From Isochrysis galbana (taxonomy: Eukaryota; Haptophyta; Isochrysidales; Isochrysidaceae), in NCBI GenBank assembly GCA_018136815.1, contig CM030938.1:1772202-1836201 (forward strand): a stretch of 64,000 nucleotides of DNA, in the 5' to 3' direction. A program made the translations under genes and the position numbers. This document shows positions 11,377-22,314 of this stretch, in pieces. Under the pieces are notes generated by a model. It saw only the letters and a list, made by a program, of their open reading frames with translations, had not been told where the DNA came from and did no database searches. Positions within the stretch are counted from its first letter, which is position 1, and each line of letters opens with the position of its first letter.

Positions 11377-12195
11377 GCGCTCCAGATCGATGCCGCCACA
11401 AGTCCACTTCAAGGAGCTGGCGTTCGTCGAGTAAGACCGCTGAGGGGCTGAGCGATTCTCTTATGCCGCCCCTACGGACGCCGAAAGCCAAAGGCCCAAA
11501 AACAGCTATTGGTGTAGAGGCGGTTCACGTGTGGCTCGTCAAGCCGCGTGTCCGTCACTATCTGCTACATCAACACACTCGAGCGTCAGCTCTAAGGTAC
11601 ACAACTGGCGACTGCTTCTTCTCTATATGAGTGGCATTCCTGACGGCCTCGCAGATTAGGTGCGCCGTTGGGATTGCATGGGCGCATGTTGCCACAAGTG
11701 TGTTCCCAAATTTCGGTGGCGTCATGGTTAATGAGGTCACTAGTCAACTAGCTCGGGTATGCAGCCGAATCGAGGTGCTGTCAATTGAATTTTCATTCCC
11801 CGTCCGTTGCCGCCTCCTCGGGCAGTGGCCTGAGGGCGGCCTCTTTTGCCTTGTTGTTCTCCCACCCGAAGTTGTGCACAACCCTTCTGTCTTCTGTCCT
11901 TCTGTTTGTGGCCTTGTGCCGCTCCAGCCGCTTGGTATTGGTATCCCTTAGTTGGGACGAAATGTTTATCTTCAAAATATATATAATCTTATGACCTAGA
12001 CAAGCCCACTACTAGCAGTCGGATACAACTTTTCCGCCCAAGATTCCGATTCCGCGCCATGTCCATGTCTCTCTGGCCGTCTGTTTGTCAACTAAGTTTA
12101 TACTTGCTGGTTGACAAGGGGGAGGGAAAGGGCACGCTCCCTCCCCCCTCTCCCGGCCCCCCCTTGGTGGGGCGAGGGAACAGTGCGCCCCCTGC
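11377..12195. other. Intergenic region left of the hAT element
   Basis: No supported gene; the open frames at 11631-11994 lack recognisable features. At 12088-12105 it contains a copy of the TATAAA-centred palindrome family on the minus strand, followed by G/C-rich text, suggesting old repeat sequence. Confidence 0.4.
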
Positions 12196-12203
12196 CTCGT
12201 CAC
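12196..12203. repeat. Target-site duplication of the hAT element, left copy
   Basis: CTCGTCAC directly precedes the left terminus and is repeated exactly at 15018-15025. Eight bases is the length typical of hAT insertions. Confidence 0.93.
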
Positions 12204-15017
12204 CCTAGATGGGAAATACAGTGGGGGAGAGTGCAAATACAGTAAATACAGTCTGTATTTGGCCTTCGTACAAATACATTGAAATACAGTCCCCAAATAC
12301 AGTAGGTTTTTTTTTCCTTTTCTCTTTGATTTTTTTCCTTTTCTCCATATCTCTCTCGCGACTCGCGACTCGCCCCCGTTGCCACTTGCCAACTACGAGC
12401 GCGCGCCGCCGCCCCCCTCCCACCCCTCTGCCAGAGCCATGCAGCCCAACCCCAATCCCAACCGAGCCTCTCGATCCATGGCGCAGCAGGCGGCGCTGGA
12501 GATTGTGAGCGCCCGCGGAACGGACGGCGAGGAGGCGGCTGCGGCATGCACAGCGGCGCCGATGCAGTGGGCGGCGCTTCTCGATGGAGCGCAGCGCGGC
12601 CGCCGAGCTGCAGAGGAGGAGGAGGAGGAAGAGGTGGTGGCGCGAGGGAGCGAGCCAAGTGGGGCAGGGAACAGCCTCTTTGGCTTCCTCCCCACCCGCC
12701 CCACCGGCCTGAGCCAGCCCTTGTTGCAAGGGCGTAAGCGCTCCGCCGCTGCCAAGCGCACACACCCTGCGTGGGATTGCGTCGTCCTCATTGATGAGGA
12801 TGACATGAGCAACCCGCAGTGGCAGTGCCTTGGGTGCGGCGTGAGCCGCCGCGGCGGGGCCACGCGTGTTGTCGACCATGTCTTGGGTCGCAACATGTCA
12901 GCCCAGTGCCCTTCCACAGACCCCCCCTTCCTCGCCCTTGTCGACAAGGTGCGCCGAAGCGAGGGGACGAAGAACGAGAAGAAGAAGCAGAAGGAGGCAG
13001 TGAGGCAGGTGGATGAAGCGGCTGCTGCGCCGCTTGCCGAGAGGCTTGCCGAGGGGGTGTCCGCTGTGGGCAGTCGCCAACCCCGGCTCAGTGGTGGTCA
13101 AACCACCCTGAGCTTCAACGCGGATGCGAAGAAGGCGTGCGACTCGGCGATTGCCGAGTTTTTTTATGCGTGCAACATCCCGGCTGCAGCGGCGGACCAT
13201 CCAAAGTTTGCGGCGATGATTGCGGCACTCAAGACGGCCCCTCCTTCGTACAAAGGACCGAATCGCAAAGGTTTGCATGGTGCTTTGTTGGATGATACTG
13301 TAGCTAGGTTGTCGCGCGAGCTTGAGCCATTGCGTCAGCAGCTGCTGAGTAAAAGTTGTTCGATTCTATCAGATGGGTGGGACAATGTGATGAAGGATCA
13401 CTTGATCAATTTCTTGTACGGTAATCCGGCGTGCATGCTATTTGATGGTACGGTCAAGCTATCGAGCAGCGATGCAGAGAATTCTGAATTTGTAGCTGAG
13501 TTACTACGTCAGCGTATCGAGAGGCATGGCCGGTTTTGCTTTGTGCAGGTGGTCACAGACACTTGCAGCACAATGAAGGCCGCTTGGAGAATTTTGGAGA
13601 GGCACTACAATTGGCTCACAGCTACATGCTGCGGTACGCACGTCCTCTCTCTAGAGCTGAAAGATTTTGCTAAGGTGGCACAAGTGGCTGAGGTGATATC
13701 AAAGGTAGGTTGCGTTTTATCACTGTTTTGGGGTCGCTCCAGGTGGCCACGTGCGAAGCTCCGGGAAATGATTGCTGCCAACCATGGGAAAGAATTCGGC
13801 CTTTACCGCGCAAAGCAAACTCGATTCGCCGGAAAGTTTCATGAGATGTCTCGAATGCTGCGTGTAAAAACTGAGTTGCAGCAGGTGGTAGTGACGATGG
13901 AGTATGCAGCGCACCGATTTACTTCCAGAGGGCGGTCGGCCACCTGCGACAATGACGAGGTCTTGGATGCAGACATTGGAAGGAAGGTGAAGGCGATTGT
14001 GCTCGACGATGATGGTTTTTGGAAACCTCTCATTCTGATTTTGCATGTGACCATGCCTGTTGTGAAACTGCTCCGGCTAATGGACAGCAACGCGTTTTGT
14101 ATGGGGAAAGTGTACGATAAGATGTTTTCGATCGGCCAACGCATTGAAGCCATGCAAGATAGAGTCCCTTGGTTCAAGGAATTGGCAAAGCTTCACGCCG
14201 AACGTTGGGAATACCTCCACTCGCCTATGCACGCCGCAGGCTACGCGTTGGACCCACAATACATGCAGACGGTAGGTGACTTGGATGACGCAACGACGGA
14301 GGGCTTGCAGACAATTGTTGACCGCCTTTGTTTACGTGACACGATCTTGGCCTCCCCCAACCCAGAGCAAGCTTGGAGAGAATGCACCGTCTCCTCCCCT
14401 GAAGTAGTTCAACGAATCGCCCAAGTGGAGAGAGAATTTGCTATATTCCAAAGTGGCAGTGGTGCTTTCTCTCGGCCGTCAGCATTGGAGAACGCCAAGG
14501 TTATGGAACCGTCGCAATGGTGGATGATGTATGGCAAGCATGTCCCTATGCTTGCATCGATTGCACAACAAGTTCTGTCCCAACCCGTCGCTGCATCGGC
14601 CGCCGAACGCAATTGGTCAGTGTATGGCCAAATACATTCTCAAGCTCGGTCGCGAATGTCCCATCAGGTGGCAGATAAGCTGGTTTTTTGTCATGAGTCC
14701 ATGCATGTGCAGATGCGTTCCCAGAGTGCTGCTTGGAAACCTGATGTTGTGCCATGGGAGAGTGATGAGGATAGTGATGGGGATGGGGAGGAGCAGTGGG
14801 TTGGTGATGCGAATGTGAGTCCCAGTGCTGAGCTCGTTGAGAAGTTGTTGAGGTGAGATGCCTCGCGCCGCGCCGCCGCGCGGGCGGCTGCTAGCGTGTG
14901 CGGGCGCGCGCCACCGTCCAAATACGGAGGGGCACATAGAGGGGGTTTCAAATACGGCAAATACGGTCTGTATTTGGCCTTCGGCCAAATACGGTGAATA
15001 CGTATCTCCCAACTAGG
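12204..15017 (+). mobile_element. Complete-looking hAT DNA transposon (2814 bp)
   Basis: It begins CCTAGATGGGAAATAC and ends GTATCTCCCAACTAGG, imperfect terminal inverted repeats with two mismatches in 16. It is flanked by the 8-bp duplication CTCGTCAC. Both subterminal regions are full of short AAATACAG / AAATACGG motifs in both orientations (12212-12310 and 14920-15000), the usual kind of hAT transposase binding arrays. One uninterrupted transposase frame lies between. Everything needed for autonomy appears to be present. The exact duplication argues for a recent insertion. Confidence 0.93.
12439..14856 (+). CDS. hAT family transposase with BED zinc finger
   Basis: Cuts and pastes the surrounding element. 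The frame is single and uninterrupted, 805 aa from the first ATG (MQPNPNPNRASRS), and it is also open upstream without an ATG. Order: an Ala/Glu-rich N-terminus; a BED-type zinc finger around residues 130-158 (CLGCG...DHVLGR...C); a Lys/Glu-rich stretch; the catalytic RNase H-like core with first Asp in LSDGWDN (about residue 312), second Asp in VTDTCSTM (about 374) and the CCGTH motif near 397; then the C-terminal hATC dimerisation region (about 694-755) with WWMMYGKHVPMLASIAQQVL and AERNWSVYG. The third acidic residue was not pinned down. Codon use is less GC-biased after residue 250 than in host genes nearby, fitting a mobile origin. Confidence 0.95.
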   Translation: MQPNPNPNRASRSMAQQAALEIVSARGTDGEEAAAACTAAPMQWAALLDGAQRGRRAAEEEEEEEVVARGSEPSGAGNSLFGFLPTRPTGLSQPLLQGRKRSAAAKRTHPAWDCVVLIDEDDMSNPQWQCLGCGVSRRGGATRVVDHVLGRNMSAQCPSTDPPFLALVDKVRRSEGTKNEKKKQKEAVRQVDEAAAAPLAERLAEGVSAVGSRQPRLSGGQTTLSFNADAKKACDSAIAEFFYACNIPAAAADHPKFAAMIAALKTAPPSYKGPNRKGLHGALLDDTVARLSRELEPLRQQLLSKSCSILSDGWDNVMKDHLINFLYGNPACMLFDGTVKLSSSDAENSEFVAELLRQRIERHGRFCFVQVVTDTCSTMKAAWRILERHYNWLTATCCGTHVLSLELKDFAKVAQVAEVISKVGCVLSLFWGRSRWPRAKLREMIAANHGKEFGLYRAKQTRFAGKFHEMSRMLRVKTELQQVVVTMEYAAHRFTSRGRSATCDNDEVLDADIGRKVKAIVLDDDGFWKPLILILHVTMPVVKLLRLMDSNAFCMGKVYDKMFSIGQRIEAMQDRVPWFKELAKLHAERWEYLHSPMHAAGYALDPQYMQTVGDLDDATTEGLQTIVDRLCLRDTILASPNPEQAWRECTVSSPEVVQRIAQVEREFAIFQSGSGAFSRPSALENAKVMEPSQWWMMYGKHVPMLASIAQQVLSQPVAASAAERNWSVYGQIHSQARSRMSHQVADKLVFCHESMHVQMRSQSAAWKPDVVPWESDEDSDGDGEEQWVGDANVSPSAELVEKLLR

Positions 15018-15025
15018 CTCGTCAC
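15018..15025. repeat. Target-site duplication of the hAT element, right copy
   Basis: CTCGTCAC, identical to 12196-12203. Confidence 0.93.
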
Positions 15026-15396
15026 TTGTCACTTGGCAGGCGGAGGGGCCTTGCCCCTTGCCACACCTGCCTAGATCCTGCCGTTCGCCCGCCGAGGGCT
15101 TGGTGAGGAACGCAGGTGAGGAACGCACGCCCCGTCGTGCCTGTCGTGGCCAGCCGGTCGCGATCGCTCTGACCCTCCCTTCCCCCCTGTCACCAGGCAT
15201 ACACGAGCTCCAAGGCGGGCGGAGAAGCGGAGAAGGCGTGGGGGGTGGGGGGCCGCAGAGGCAGAGGGTCTTCTATCCTGCCTATGGAGGCAGCCGGGCA
15301 CAAACTATATGGGCCCTGGGTCCCCGCAACCCAAATCCTACCCCCTAAACCCTAAACCATAAAATCCATTTCCATTTACAGGTAAGTAGAGCTCTA

Positions 15397-16063
15397 CTAG
15401 CGGACAAAAAATTCCGTCCTAGAAACTAGGACTACGTCCTAGAAAATCCTTGGATTTCTAGGACTCTGCCGATCATGCCTCCATTATAGCCTATGGTGAG
15501 CTTATGAGACATCCCATCACCTGAAGCAAACCATCTCCACATCCCATTCAACCTTAGCTCTCCCCATGACCAACTCTGCGGAGCTTGTCTTTGCTTACTT
15601 TTGCTACCACATTCAGCATGCGGTGCTGCACTCGGGCGTCCGCTCGCACCAGAGGAGTTTTATTTTAGACCTTTTGGAGCAGTAGGCTAGCGGATTGGAC
15701 ACTTAGATGACAAAACCAAGCTTGGTGGTCACTGAAGGTCTCAAAGAGGGCAGTCAAAGCAACATTTCATCTCCTGGGGACCATGAGTAGAAGAGCTCCC
15801 CATTGGGTGGTATCAGCCATTTCTCCCGTTTCTAGGACAAGCAGCAATTCCGACCAGGAGACCCGTAAACGGGTCACAAAACTTGGTGTTGCTGAGGGAA
15901 TGGTGCCTAGGTACACCTGGAACATTTAATGAGGACATGCATGTGGTAACTCAATAGCCAAGGTTTGGGACAAAATGACATGGTATGCTCATGCTCTCAC
16001 CTAGCAAAGTCCGTCCTAGTTTCTAGGACTGGTCCTAGAAAGCTGGGTACCTTTATCCGCTAG
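15397..16063. mobile_element. MITE-like non-coding element with inverted termini (667 bp)
   Basis: The ends are inverted: CTAGCGGACAAA at 15397 and the complement of CTAGCGGATAAA ending at 16063. Just inside each end sits a self-complementary motif, GTCCTAGAAACTAGGAC on the left and GTCCTAGTTTCTAGGAC on the right, with extra half-copies (TCCTAGAAA, TTTCTAGGAC). The interior has no long open frame and is more AT-rich than its surroundings. No target duplication could be assigned with confidence, so the superfamily is open. Confidence 0.65.
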
Positions 16064-16653
16064 GGCTAAGAAGCTAAGAAGCAGCCTCTCCCCCTAGTTA
16101 GCCTAACGTTTCCCTTCTTTAATCTTTAACGGAAATCTTAGTGGAACTCATCGTATTGCTATTCCTCGTCGTCCTGTTTCTGGCTTCTGACCTCCGAGAG
16201 AGGAAGTTTCACGTTTCTGGCGGGCGATCGTTGATTGTGTATTTTTACTCCACAAACCGAGTGGCCGGCTGCCCTCTGCCGCTCTCTTGCCGAGAGGTCT
16301 CGTCGTCCTCGTCGTCCTCGTCTCTGCAGAGAGAAGAAAGGAAGACGGGAGAGAGAAGCTGGCGATCCGAATAAACAAGACTCCTACGAGCAGACAGTGA
16401 GGAGAAAAAGTGAAGGGAGATCTTGTTGTGGCTGCCCAAGTCGAGGCGAAAGAGGTGGCGACAACGACGGAAAGAGAGAGAAAGTGAGAGGAGAGGGAGA
16501 GAAACGTGAGTGAGAGATGGAGAGAGGGAACAACGGGAGGGGGAGAGAGAGAGAGAGAGGAAGAGAGAGAGGGAGAGAGAGAGAGATGTGGGGGGGGGGG
16601 GGGGGGAGAGAGAGAAGAGAGAAGGGCGGGGGGGGAGAGGCAGGGGGCGCGCG
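16064..16653 (+). promoter_or_regulatory. Upstream region of the Derlin-like gene, purine-rich
   Basis: There is no gene here. From about 16330 the coding strand becomes almost pure purine (GA repeats at 16540-16588, poly-G at about 16591-16606), ending a few dozen bases before the ATG at 16654. This matches the pattern upstream of several other genes in the window. Confidence 0.4.
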
Positions 16654-19600
16654 ATGGCGCCGCCGATGGTCAAGCTGTACCTCGCGCTGTGCGTGGGCGT
16701 GACGGCGCTGGTGCAGACGGGACGACTCTCTCCGGCCTGGCTTGCCCTCTCACCCCGCGTCCTTCCACCTGACCTCGAGCTCTGGCGGCCGTTCTCTGCC
16801 CTCACCTTTGGGGGTGGCTTCACCCCCTCGTGGCTCGTCTCACTCCATCTCCTCTCGCACTATGGCGCACAGCTCGAGCGTGCGGCGAGCGCGACGCGCG
16901 GAGCTGTGTGGGCATCCCTCGACCAGTACCACATCATCGGCTGGATTCTCATCGGGGCAGGATTTATGCTCGCCGCGACGCTTACGAGGCCCAACGAGCT
17001 GCTCCAGCCGTTCCTCATGACTGCAGCAGTCTTCTTCTTCGGCACGCTCTGCTCCTACCTGCCGCAGCCGGGTTCCACGCGCGCTCGACTCGATCTATCG
17101 CCATGGATTGCGCTCATCGCGCTTGCACTCGCCGTCGGCCCGGCCTCGGCAATGCGTGAGATCGTCGGGATCGGTGCAGCGCTCATCGTGCACTTGGCAG
17201 AAGTGCTACCTGTCATGGCAGCCGATGACGCACAGAGTTTCCAGCGGGTGCCGCGCAGCCCTGCTCGCCGGGCCGCCATCGGCGCTGCGCTTGTCGCTTC
17301 ATTGCTTCTCGGCATGAGCGGCGTTGACCTGAGCGCCCGGCCGATACCAAACGCGCGCCTGCTTGACGCTCAGTCTGTGGCACTCAGCGAGGCGTTGGTC
17401 ATCGACCCAAGCGCAGAGTTCTTTGAGGCGCTTGCCAACTCGTCGAACGTCAGCGTCGTGATGGCCGGGCGGCGTGGGAACGCCTCTGCGCCCGCCCGTG
17501 GGCTGGCCCCTGCTCAGCTGCTGCGTGTCTTCCAGCACTGCGCCGACTTTTGGAGCACGCAACATCACCGCGCTCGCCTCTTCAACACTGTGCGGCAGAA
17601 GCGTGGTGGGGCGGCGCTCACGTCAAATGAGCAGCTACTGAACGAGCTGGAGCGAGACCTGGCGGAAGTTCTCTCTCAAGTCGACTTCAAGGCAGAGCCT
17701 AGAGATGAGCAGGTGAGACAGTGCACTTGACAACGCACAGCGCACGTTCAATCCAGTCTTTACACTTTCAGTACAGTCTCTCGGCATCGCGCGCTGCTGA
17801 AGTGAACTCTTCCCGCTAGGGCCGACGCATCTTGGCCCTTTCCGTGCTCCCCGCCGTTCCTGCCTCATCGCCTGCCTAATGCACGGACATTGACATGTAC
17901 AGGTCCTGAAGAATGCCCTCCGCGAGCTCCCTCGACCCGAGCTGCAATCTCTCATGCCTCGCGCCAAGATGCTTGAGACGGTGGCTGCACACAGAGAGTC
18001 TCATGTCACTGCCCACGAGGCGCTCGCTCTACTTGGCGCGCTCATCAACGACTACGTGCACTCGCTTGCTGAGGAAACAGCGACAATTGAGACGGGTGCT
18101 GCAGGCAATCAGTCCACCAATGCAGCGAACGAGGCCTTGGACTCGGGCGCCGAGGAGCACACGGCCCACGTTCAAGTTTCCGCTGACGGCTCGGTGTCGG
18201 TCGCTCCTGATAGTCTGAACGCCACATCCGATGGGGATGGTGCCATGAATGCAGAGAGTAGCAACAGTAGCTTGGTCGGCACGGGTACTGCCAAAGACCC
18301 CGAGAGCCTCCGGTCATCGCTGCGAGAGCAGCTCAAGACCACTCTTTCAGCGTTTTCAGTCCCATTGGAGATGACCGACGCGGAGGTCCTCACCGAGTTG
18401 ATGCCTCCCGAAGTTGCGTTGCAGTCGGGGACACGCGCGGAGCTGCTCGCCGAAGTCCACGAGCTCAGGACTCAGGTGGGTCGTGTAGGCCGCGTCAGAT
18501 TAAGCAGCATCAGCCGCGCTCAGCTTGGCCCACATGCGCTCCTTGCCCTCTTGCGTGATTCCCGACTTCTACCCCGTGGCCCCATCGTTGCAGCTTCGGG
18601 ACGAGGCGATTGCGCGCTCTGTTGAGGATCTGCGCATTCGCATCGCTCTGCCTAACGCGCTCACAATGTTCGATGGCAGCGCCACGGCGCCATCCATCAA
18701 CGACGCTTCCGCTCTTTCTGGCCGCTCGTCTCTCGTTCTCAACGAGACGGCGAGAATTGAGTCGACGAGTCTCGCCCTTGAGCTGCTTACATTTCACGAG
18801 GCAGACACGGCTATGGGCGAGGAAGCCATGGTGACTGAACTGCTCAACCTTGCCAACCTCACTGCTTTGCAAACAAAGGAGGGCACGCTGGCCGCGCTTG
18901 CTGAGGCTGCTCAAAGCTGGAAGCTTCTGTCGCGGGCTCAAGACGCCGTTGCCTCGCTGCGCAACGTTTTCTTGAGGGGACTTGTCCCATCTGCTGACCT
19001 TCGTGAGTCCATCTTCGGTGACCAGGAGCCGGCGACAGAGGGTGCCACTGCTGCCGCGGGTGAGCCCGAGGAACAGGCAGACGCCACGGACGAAGCCACC
19101 ACGGAGGCGATGGGGGAGCGCCCGGAGGAGATGAGCGGGTCAGCAGGCGTCGCTCGCTCCGGTCCCGTATCATGGGCTGAGCACGCGGCGATCCCATCCC
19201 TGGTTGAAACTGCCATGCTAGGGTATGAGTTCCCCCCGCTGATGAGTTCTGACGACATCGTTAGCTATCTCCTCAAGCTCATGAAGCTGGATCACCTAAA
19301 TATTCCGACCAGCTTCGGCCCCCGCGCGTGGCTGGAGAGCGCCGTGATTGCTGCACGCGCCAAGGGCACCCATGCCTCCGTCACTGCTACCGCCACCACC
19401 TCCAACGTGGAGAGCTCAGCTCCGCAACCCCTACTCTTGCCGCAACTTCGAGACACTACCGCTGCTGGCATCATCGGAGGCGCGGCGACCGCTGTGAGCG
19501 ATGACCACTTCGCCATCCTCGTGGCAGCAGTGATGCAGGCCGTCGGCGTGCACACTAGGCTGATGATTGGCTGCGACCCGCCGCTCGCCCCGACGGATGT

Positions 19601-19997
19601 CACCGCGGCAGGCGGCGAGGGTCTTGCCGAGTCAGATGGCGGAGCTGCTGCTACTCAGCCCTTGTGCCATGCGGTTGCCGAGGTTCGCGTGGGTAAATCT
19701 GCACAGAAGCTCGGTCGCTGGATCGCGCAGCATCGGAAAGGACAACGCGCACTCCGGAAGTCTGTACGCGGAGCCATAGAGATCAACTTCCGCCGCGACC
19801 ATCTAGGATTCCTCTGGTTGCCCTTGCGTTGGCGACCTGGCGCCGCGGAACAGGTCCCCGGAGCGGCGTATTCTAATTCGAGCTTCTCAATGATCTATTT
19901 CGAGCCTGGGAGGTATGTGGTAGAGGGTGAGCCTCTCGATTCGCGTGGCATGGCGACTGGCCGAGAAAAGCACGATAAGGTGCTCTGCACGTTGTGA
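16654..19997 (+). CDS. Derlin-like membrane protein with C-terminal transglutaminase-like region, three exons
   Basis: Exons 16654-17712, 17903-18475, 18594-19997 (GT-AG, phase 0), about 1011 aa. Residues 1-75 resemble Derlin/Der1 ER-degradation proteins (VKLYLALCVGVTALVQTG, ELWRPFSALTFGGGF), and further membrane segments run to about residue 225. The middle (about 230-780) is helical and acidic with several N-glycosylation sequons and no recognised domain. Around residues 845-965 a transglutaminase/peptidase-like pattern appears: SDDHFAILVAAVMQAVGVHTR, then CHAVAEVRVG, then LGFLWLPLRW and MIYFEPG. In active relatives the first block carries the nucleophilic Cys (CDDxA); here that position is Ser (about 846), so the domain may be inactive. 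An ER quality-control role is inferred. A chance fusion of two gene models is less likely because the splice phases agree. Confidence 0.62.
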
Positions 19998-20593
19998 TAA
20001 TGACCGCCCACTGCGATGGTGAACTGCAAAGAGGCGATGCTTCCAATTGCGGCGCGTGGTATGCCTCGTGTGTGTATTGGACTAAGCGAGCCCGCCGGCT
20101 CCGGCTCTCGGCCTAATCTGCAGTTTATTTGGCCGAGAGACCCGCTGAGGCGTTGGTGGCGTGAGCTCAACACAAGCAGTTCTAGATAGAGCGTGACTAA
20201 GGGTGTTGCGTAGTGCACACCATAGCCGCATGGCGCATGCACTATTACTAAGGCGGGCAAGTGCACATCATAGCGTATTGCTTTCGCATAGGAGGGGCGC
20301 CACATTTTCTAAAATTCTTAGCTGATCGCGGCGCAGGAAGGCGGCAGGGGACTCACATCCAAAAAGCCCAAAGGTGTCGAGCGACGAGGCGGACCTCGGA
20401 CGGACCGCCTCGTTGCTGTCGTGGGGCGCACGCAAAGCAGGCGACGCGCGCGCGCGACGCACCGGCGGCTGACGCGGACTAGCGCTGTCCACCTCGGCGG
20501 GCGGATCATCGGGGCAAAGTCAGACATGGATTAAGGCAACCCCCTGGGGCGTTTACGAGTCGAGCGAGCGGCGAAGGGGTGTGAGGGTGGCCG
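19998..20593. other. Intergenic region without recognised gene
   Basis: Short frames only. It is GC-rich with GCGCGCGCGAC text near 20446. Nothing supported. Confidence 0.35.
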
Positions 20594-20742
20594 TTAGGTT
20601 GAGGTGATTTGTTTGAGCATGAGGTAGGTGGTGTAGTAGGTGGTACTGAAGGCGAGGATGAATGAGCCACACGCGGCGTAGGAGAAGACTCCCTTCCGGT
20701 CGACCAATGTGCGTAGCACTAGCACTTGAGCCGGAAATGAAT
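20594..20742 (-). CDS. Possible C-terminal exon of a small membrane protein
   Basis: The minus-strand frame ends in KQITST-stop at 20594 and contains one convincing hydrophobic stretch (SYAACGSFILAFSTTYYTTYLM) preceded by a basic loop (TLVDRKG). Upstream on that strand is a pyrimidine-rich tract ending in CAG or AAG (about 20735-20755), a plausible splice acceptor. It could be the last exon of an unrecognised gene or an alternative end for the transporter at 21342-21809. No family recognised. Confidence 0.25.
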
Positions 20743-20806
20743 TTGCTGGAAAAGTGATTGAATCCAGGAAAAAAGAATCCTCAGAAAGTGAATAAATCGT
20801 GCGCAC

Positions 20807-21341
20807 AAACAGTTGCGCTGAATAAGATCGGCCGACGGTGCACCATCAAGCACGCAAGTGGCACAAGCTTGTAGCTGTAGCTTTTCCTGCCGTCCCTCAG
20901 CTTCAGCTTCCGGAACTGAATGACAAAGGAGCACGACACAATGTTTGACGAAATCCACTGCGGCAGCTTCCCTCTTCTTGCACTCTGAGGGTGTCGGCGA
21001 CCATCTAGAGGAAAAGCACACACAGCATACCTACCGAATGATTGTGGTGTAGCGTTGTACTGACCTCAAGCGGACGGACGTTAGCACACCGGGAAAACCT
21101 AAAGGCAGTGGTGTAGGTCCGCATCCTAGTTTGATCATCGGGTTCTATGGAAGATGAAAAAAAGCGCACCATACTCATCCTCTCCCTGTGCAGCGTTCCT
21201 CGATCACTCCGCGTGCGCACATGTCTAGACTGAGTTGCGGCGCGGAGCTCGGAAATCCGTCTGATATTTGCCATAGACCGATGGCAAAGTAGCAAGCGAA
21301 CAGACCAAAAGCATGCAGAACCCACCAAGCATACGCCCTAC
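20807..21341. other. Intergenic region or intron downstream of the SMR transporter
   Basis: No coding support was found on either strand. If 20594-20742 is an exon of the transporter gene, this stretch is its intron; otherwise it is 3' flank. Confidence 0.3.
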
Positions 21342-21809
21342 CTACGCGGTAGTAGCGAGATTGAGGCAAACAGTACCGATAATGATGCACGCAATGCCGA
21401 CGACCTTGATTTGTGAGACGCTCTCACCCAGAAATACCATGCCCATGAACGAAAGAGTGGCCATGACGACCGCGCTCCAGACAGCATAGGCGATAGAGAT
21501 CTCAAGGGCGCGCAGGCTGTAATTGAACCCGAGGAATGAGCCCGCGTAGAAGACGCACGCGAGCACCGACTCGAGGGGCTTGCTGAAGCCCTTTGCGGCG
21601 TTCATGAAGTATGTGCTGATGAGCTCGGAACAGGTGGCGGCGAAGAGGAAGGTCCAGCCTTCAGAGAGCGTCATCCCGCCACGCAGAAGCATCAGCTGCT
21701 GCAGCGGGCTCTCGGCGCCGGCGCCGTGGGCGAGCAGCGGCGGCAAGGATGCGCCCGGCAGCCGCATCGCCGCGAGCTCGGCTGCGAGGGCGGCGCGAGG
21801 GCGCGGCAA
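21342..21809 (-). CDS. SMR/EamA-like small membrane transporter
   Basis: A 155-aa single-exon frame with four membrane spans typical of the small multidrug resistance family: WTFLFAATCSELISTYFMNA (with the conserved membrane Glu), VLACVFYAGSFLGFNYSLRAL, IAYAVWSAVVMATLSFMGMVF (the AYAVW signature) and IKVVGIACIIIGTVCLNLA. Bacterial SMR proteins are about 105-110 aa and export cations or guanidinium in exchange for protons as dimers. Here about 50 extra N-terminal residues, partly Ala/Leu-rich, may be a targeting or signal region. ATGs at 21809 and 21767 are alternative starts. It is divergent from the phosphoglycerate dehydrogenase gene. SMR proteins are rare in eukaryotes, so a bacterial origin is likely but not shown. 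Confidence 0.87.
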   Translation of the reverse strand: MPRPRAALAAELAAMRLPGASLPPLLAHGAGAESPLQQLMLLRGGMTLSEGWTFLFAATCSELISTYFMNAAKGFSKPLESVLACVFYAGSFLGFNYSLRALEISIAYAVWSAVVMATLSFMGMVFLGESVSQIKVVGIACIIIGTVCLNLATTA

Positions 21810-22277
21810 AGCGAGAGACTACATACACCGAACTCACAATTTGCCCGTTCAGCAGCGCTTCACGATTCTTCTCTCTTCTCCGATCGTCCCCTATATCTTC
21901 TTAGTAGTAGAGGAATAAGCTCGCGCCACGCGGCCTCCTCTCACTCTCTCGCTCTCTCTCTCGCTCGTTTCTCTCAGCCTCTCACCCTCTCTCACTCCCC
22001 CCCCCCCCCCCCCCCCCCCGCCCGTCTAAATCTCTCATTTCTCCAGAGTACTTTAGAGTTGCCCTCCCTCTCTCCAAACATTGTAGTCGCCTGCTGCTCC
22101 TAGGAGGACCCCAAGAACCACATAAACTCAGCCAAAACATTCGTACCTCGATGCACACTCCGACCGTCATAGAGTAACTACTCTCCGAGAGGACAAGGCG
22201 ATAGAGAGAGAGAGGGGGGGGAAGAGCGAGAGAAGAGGCGAGAGAAAGGCCGAGCGAGAGAGAAGCCGCGGGAGGAG

Positions 22278-22314
<37 letters not shown>

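Noticed and set aside
15340-15358. CCCTAAACCCTAAACC as a telomere relic
   Set aside because: Only two to three units, which could arise by chance; noted as text only.
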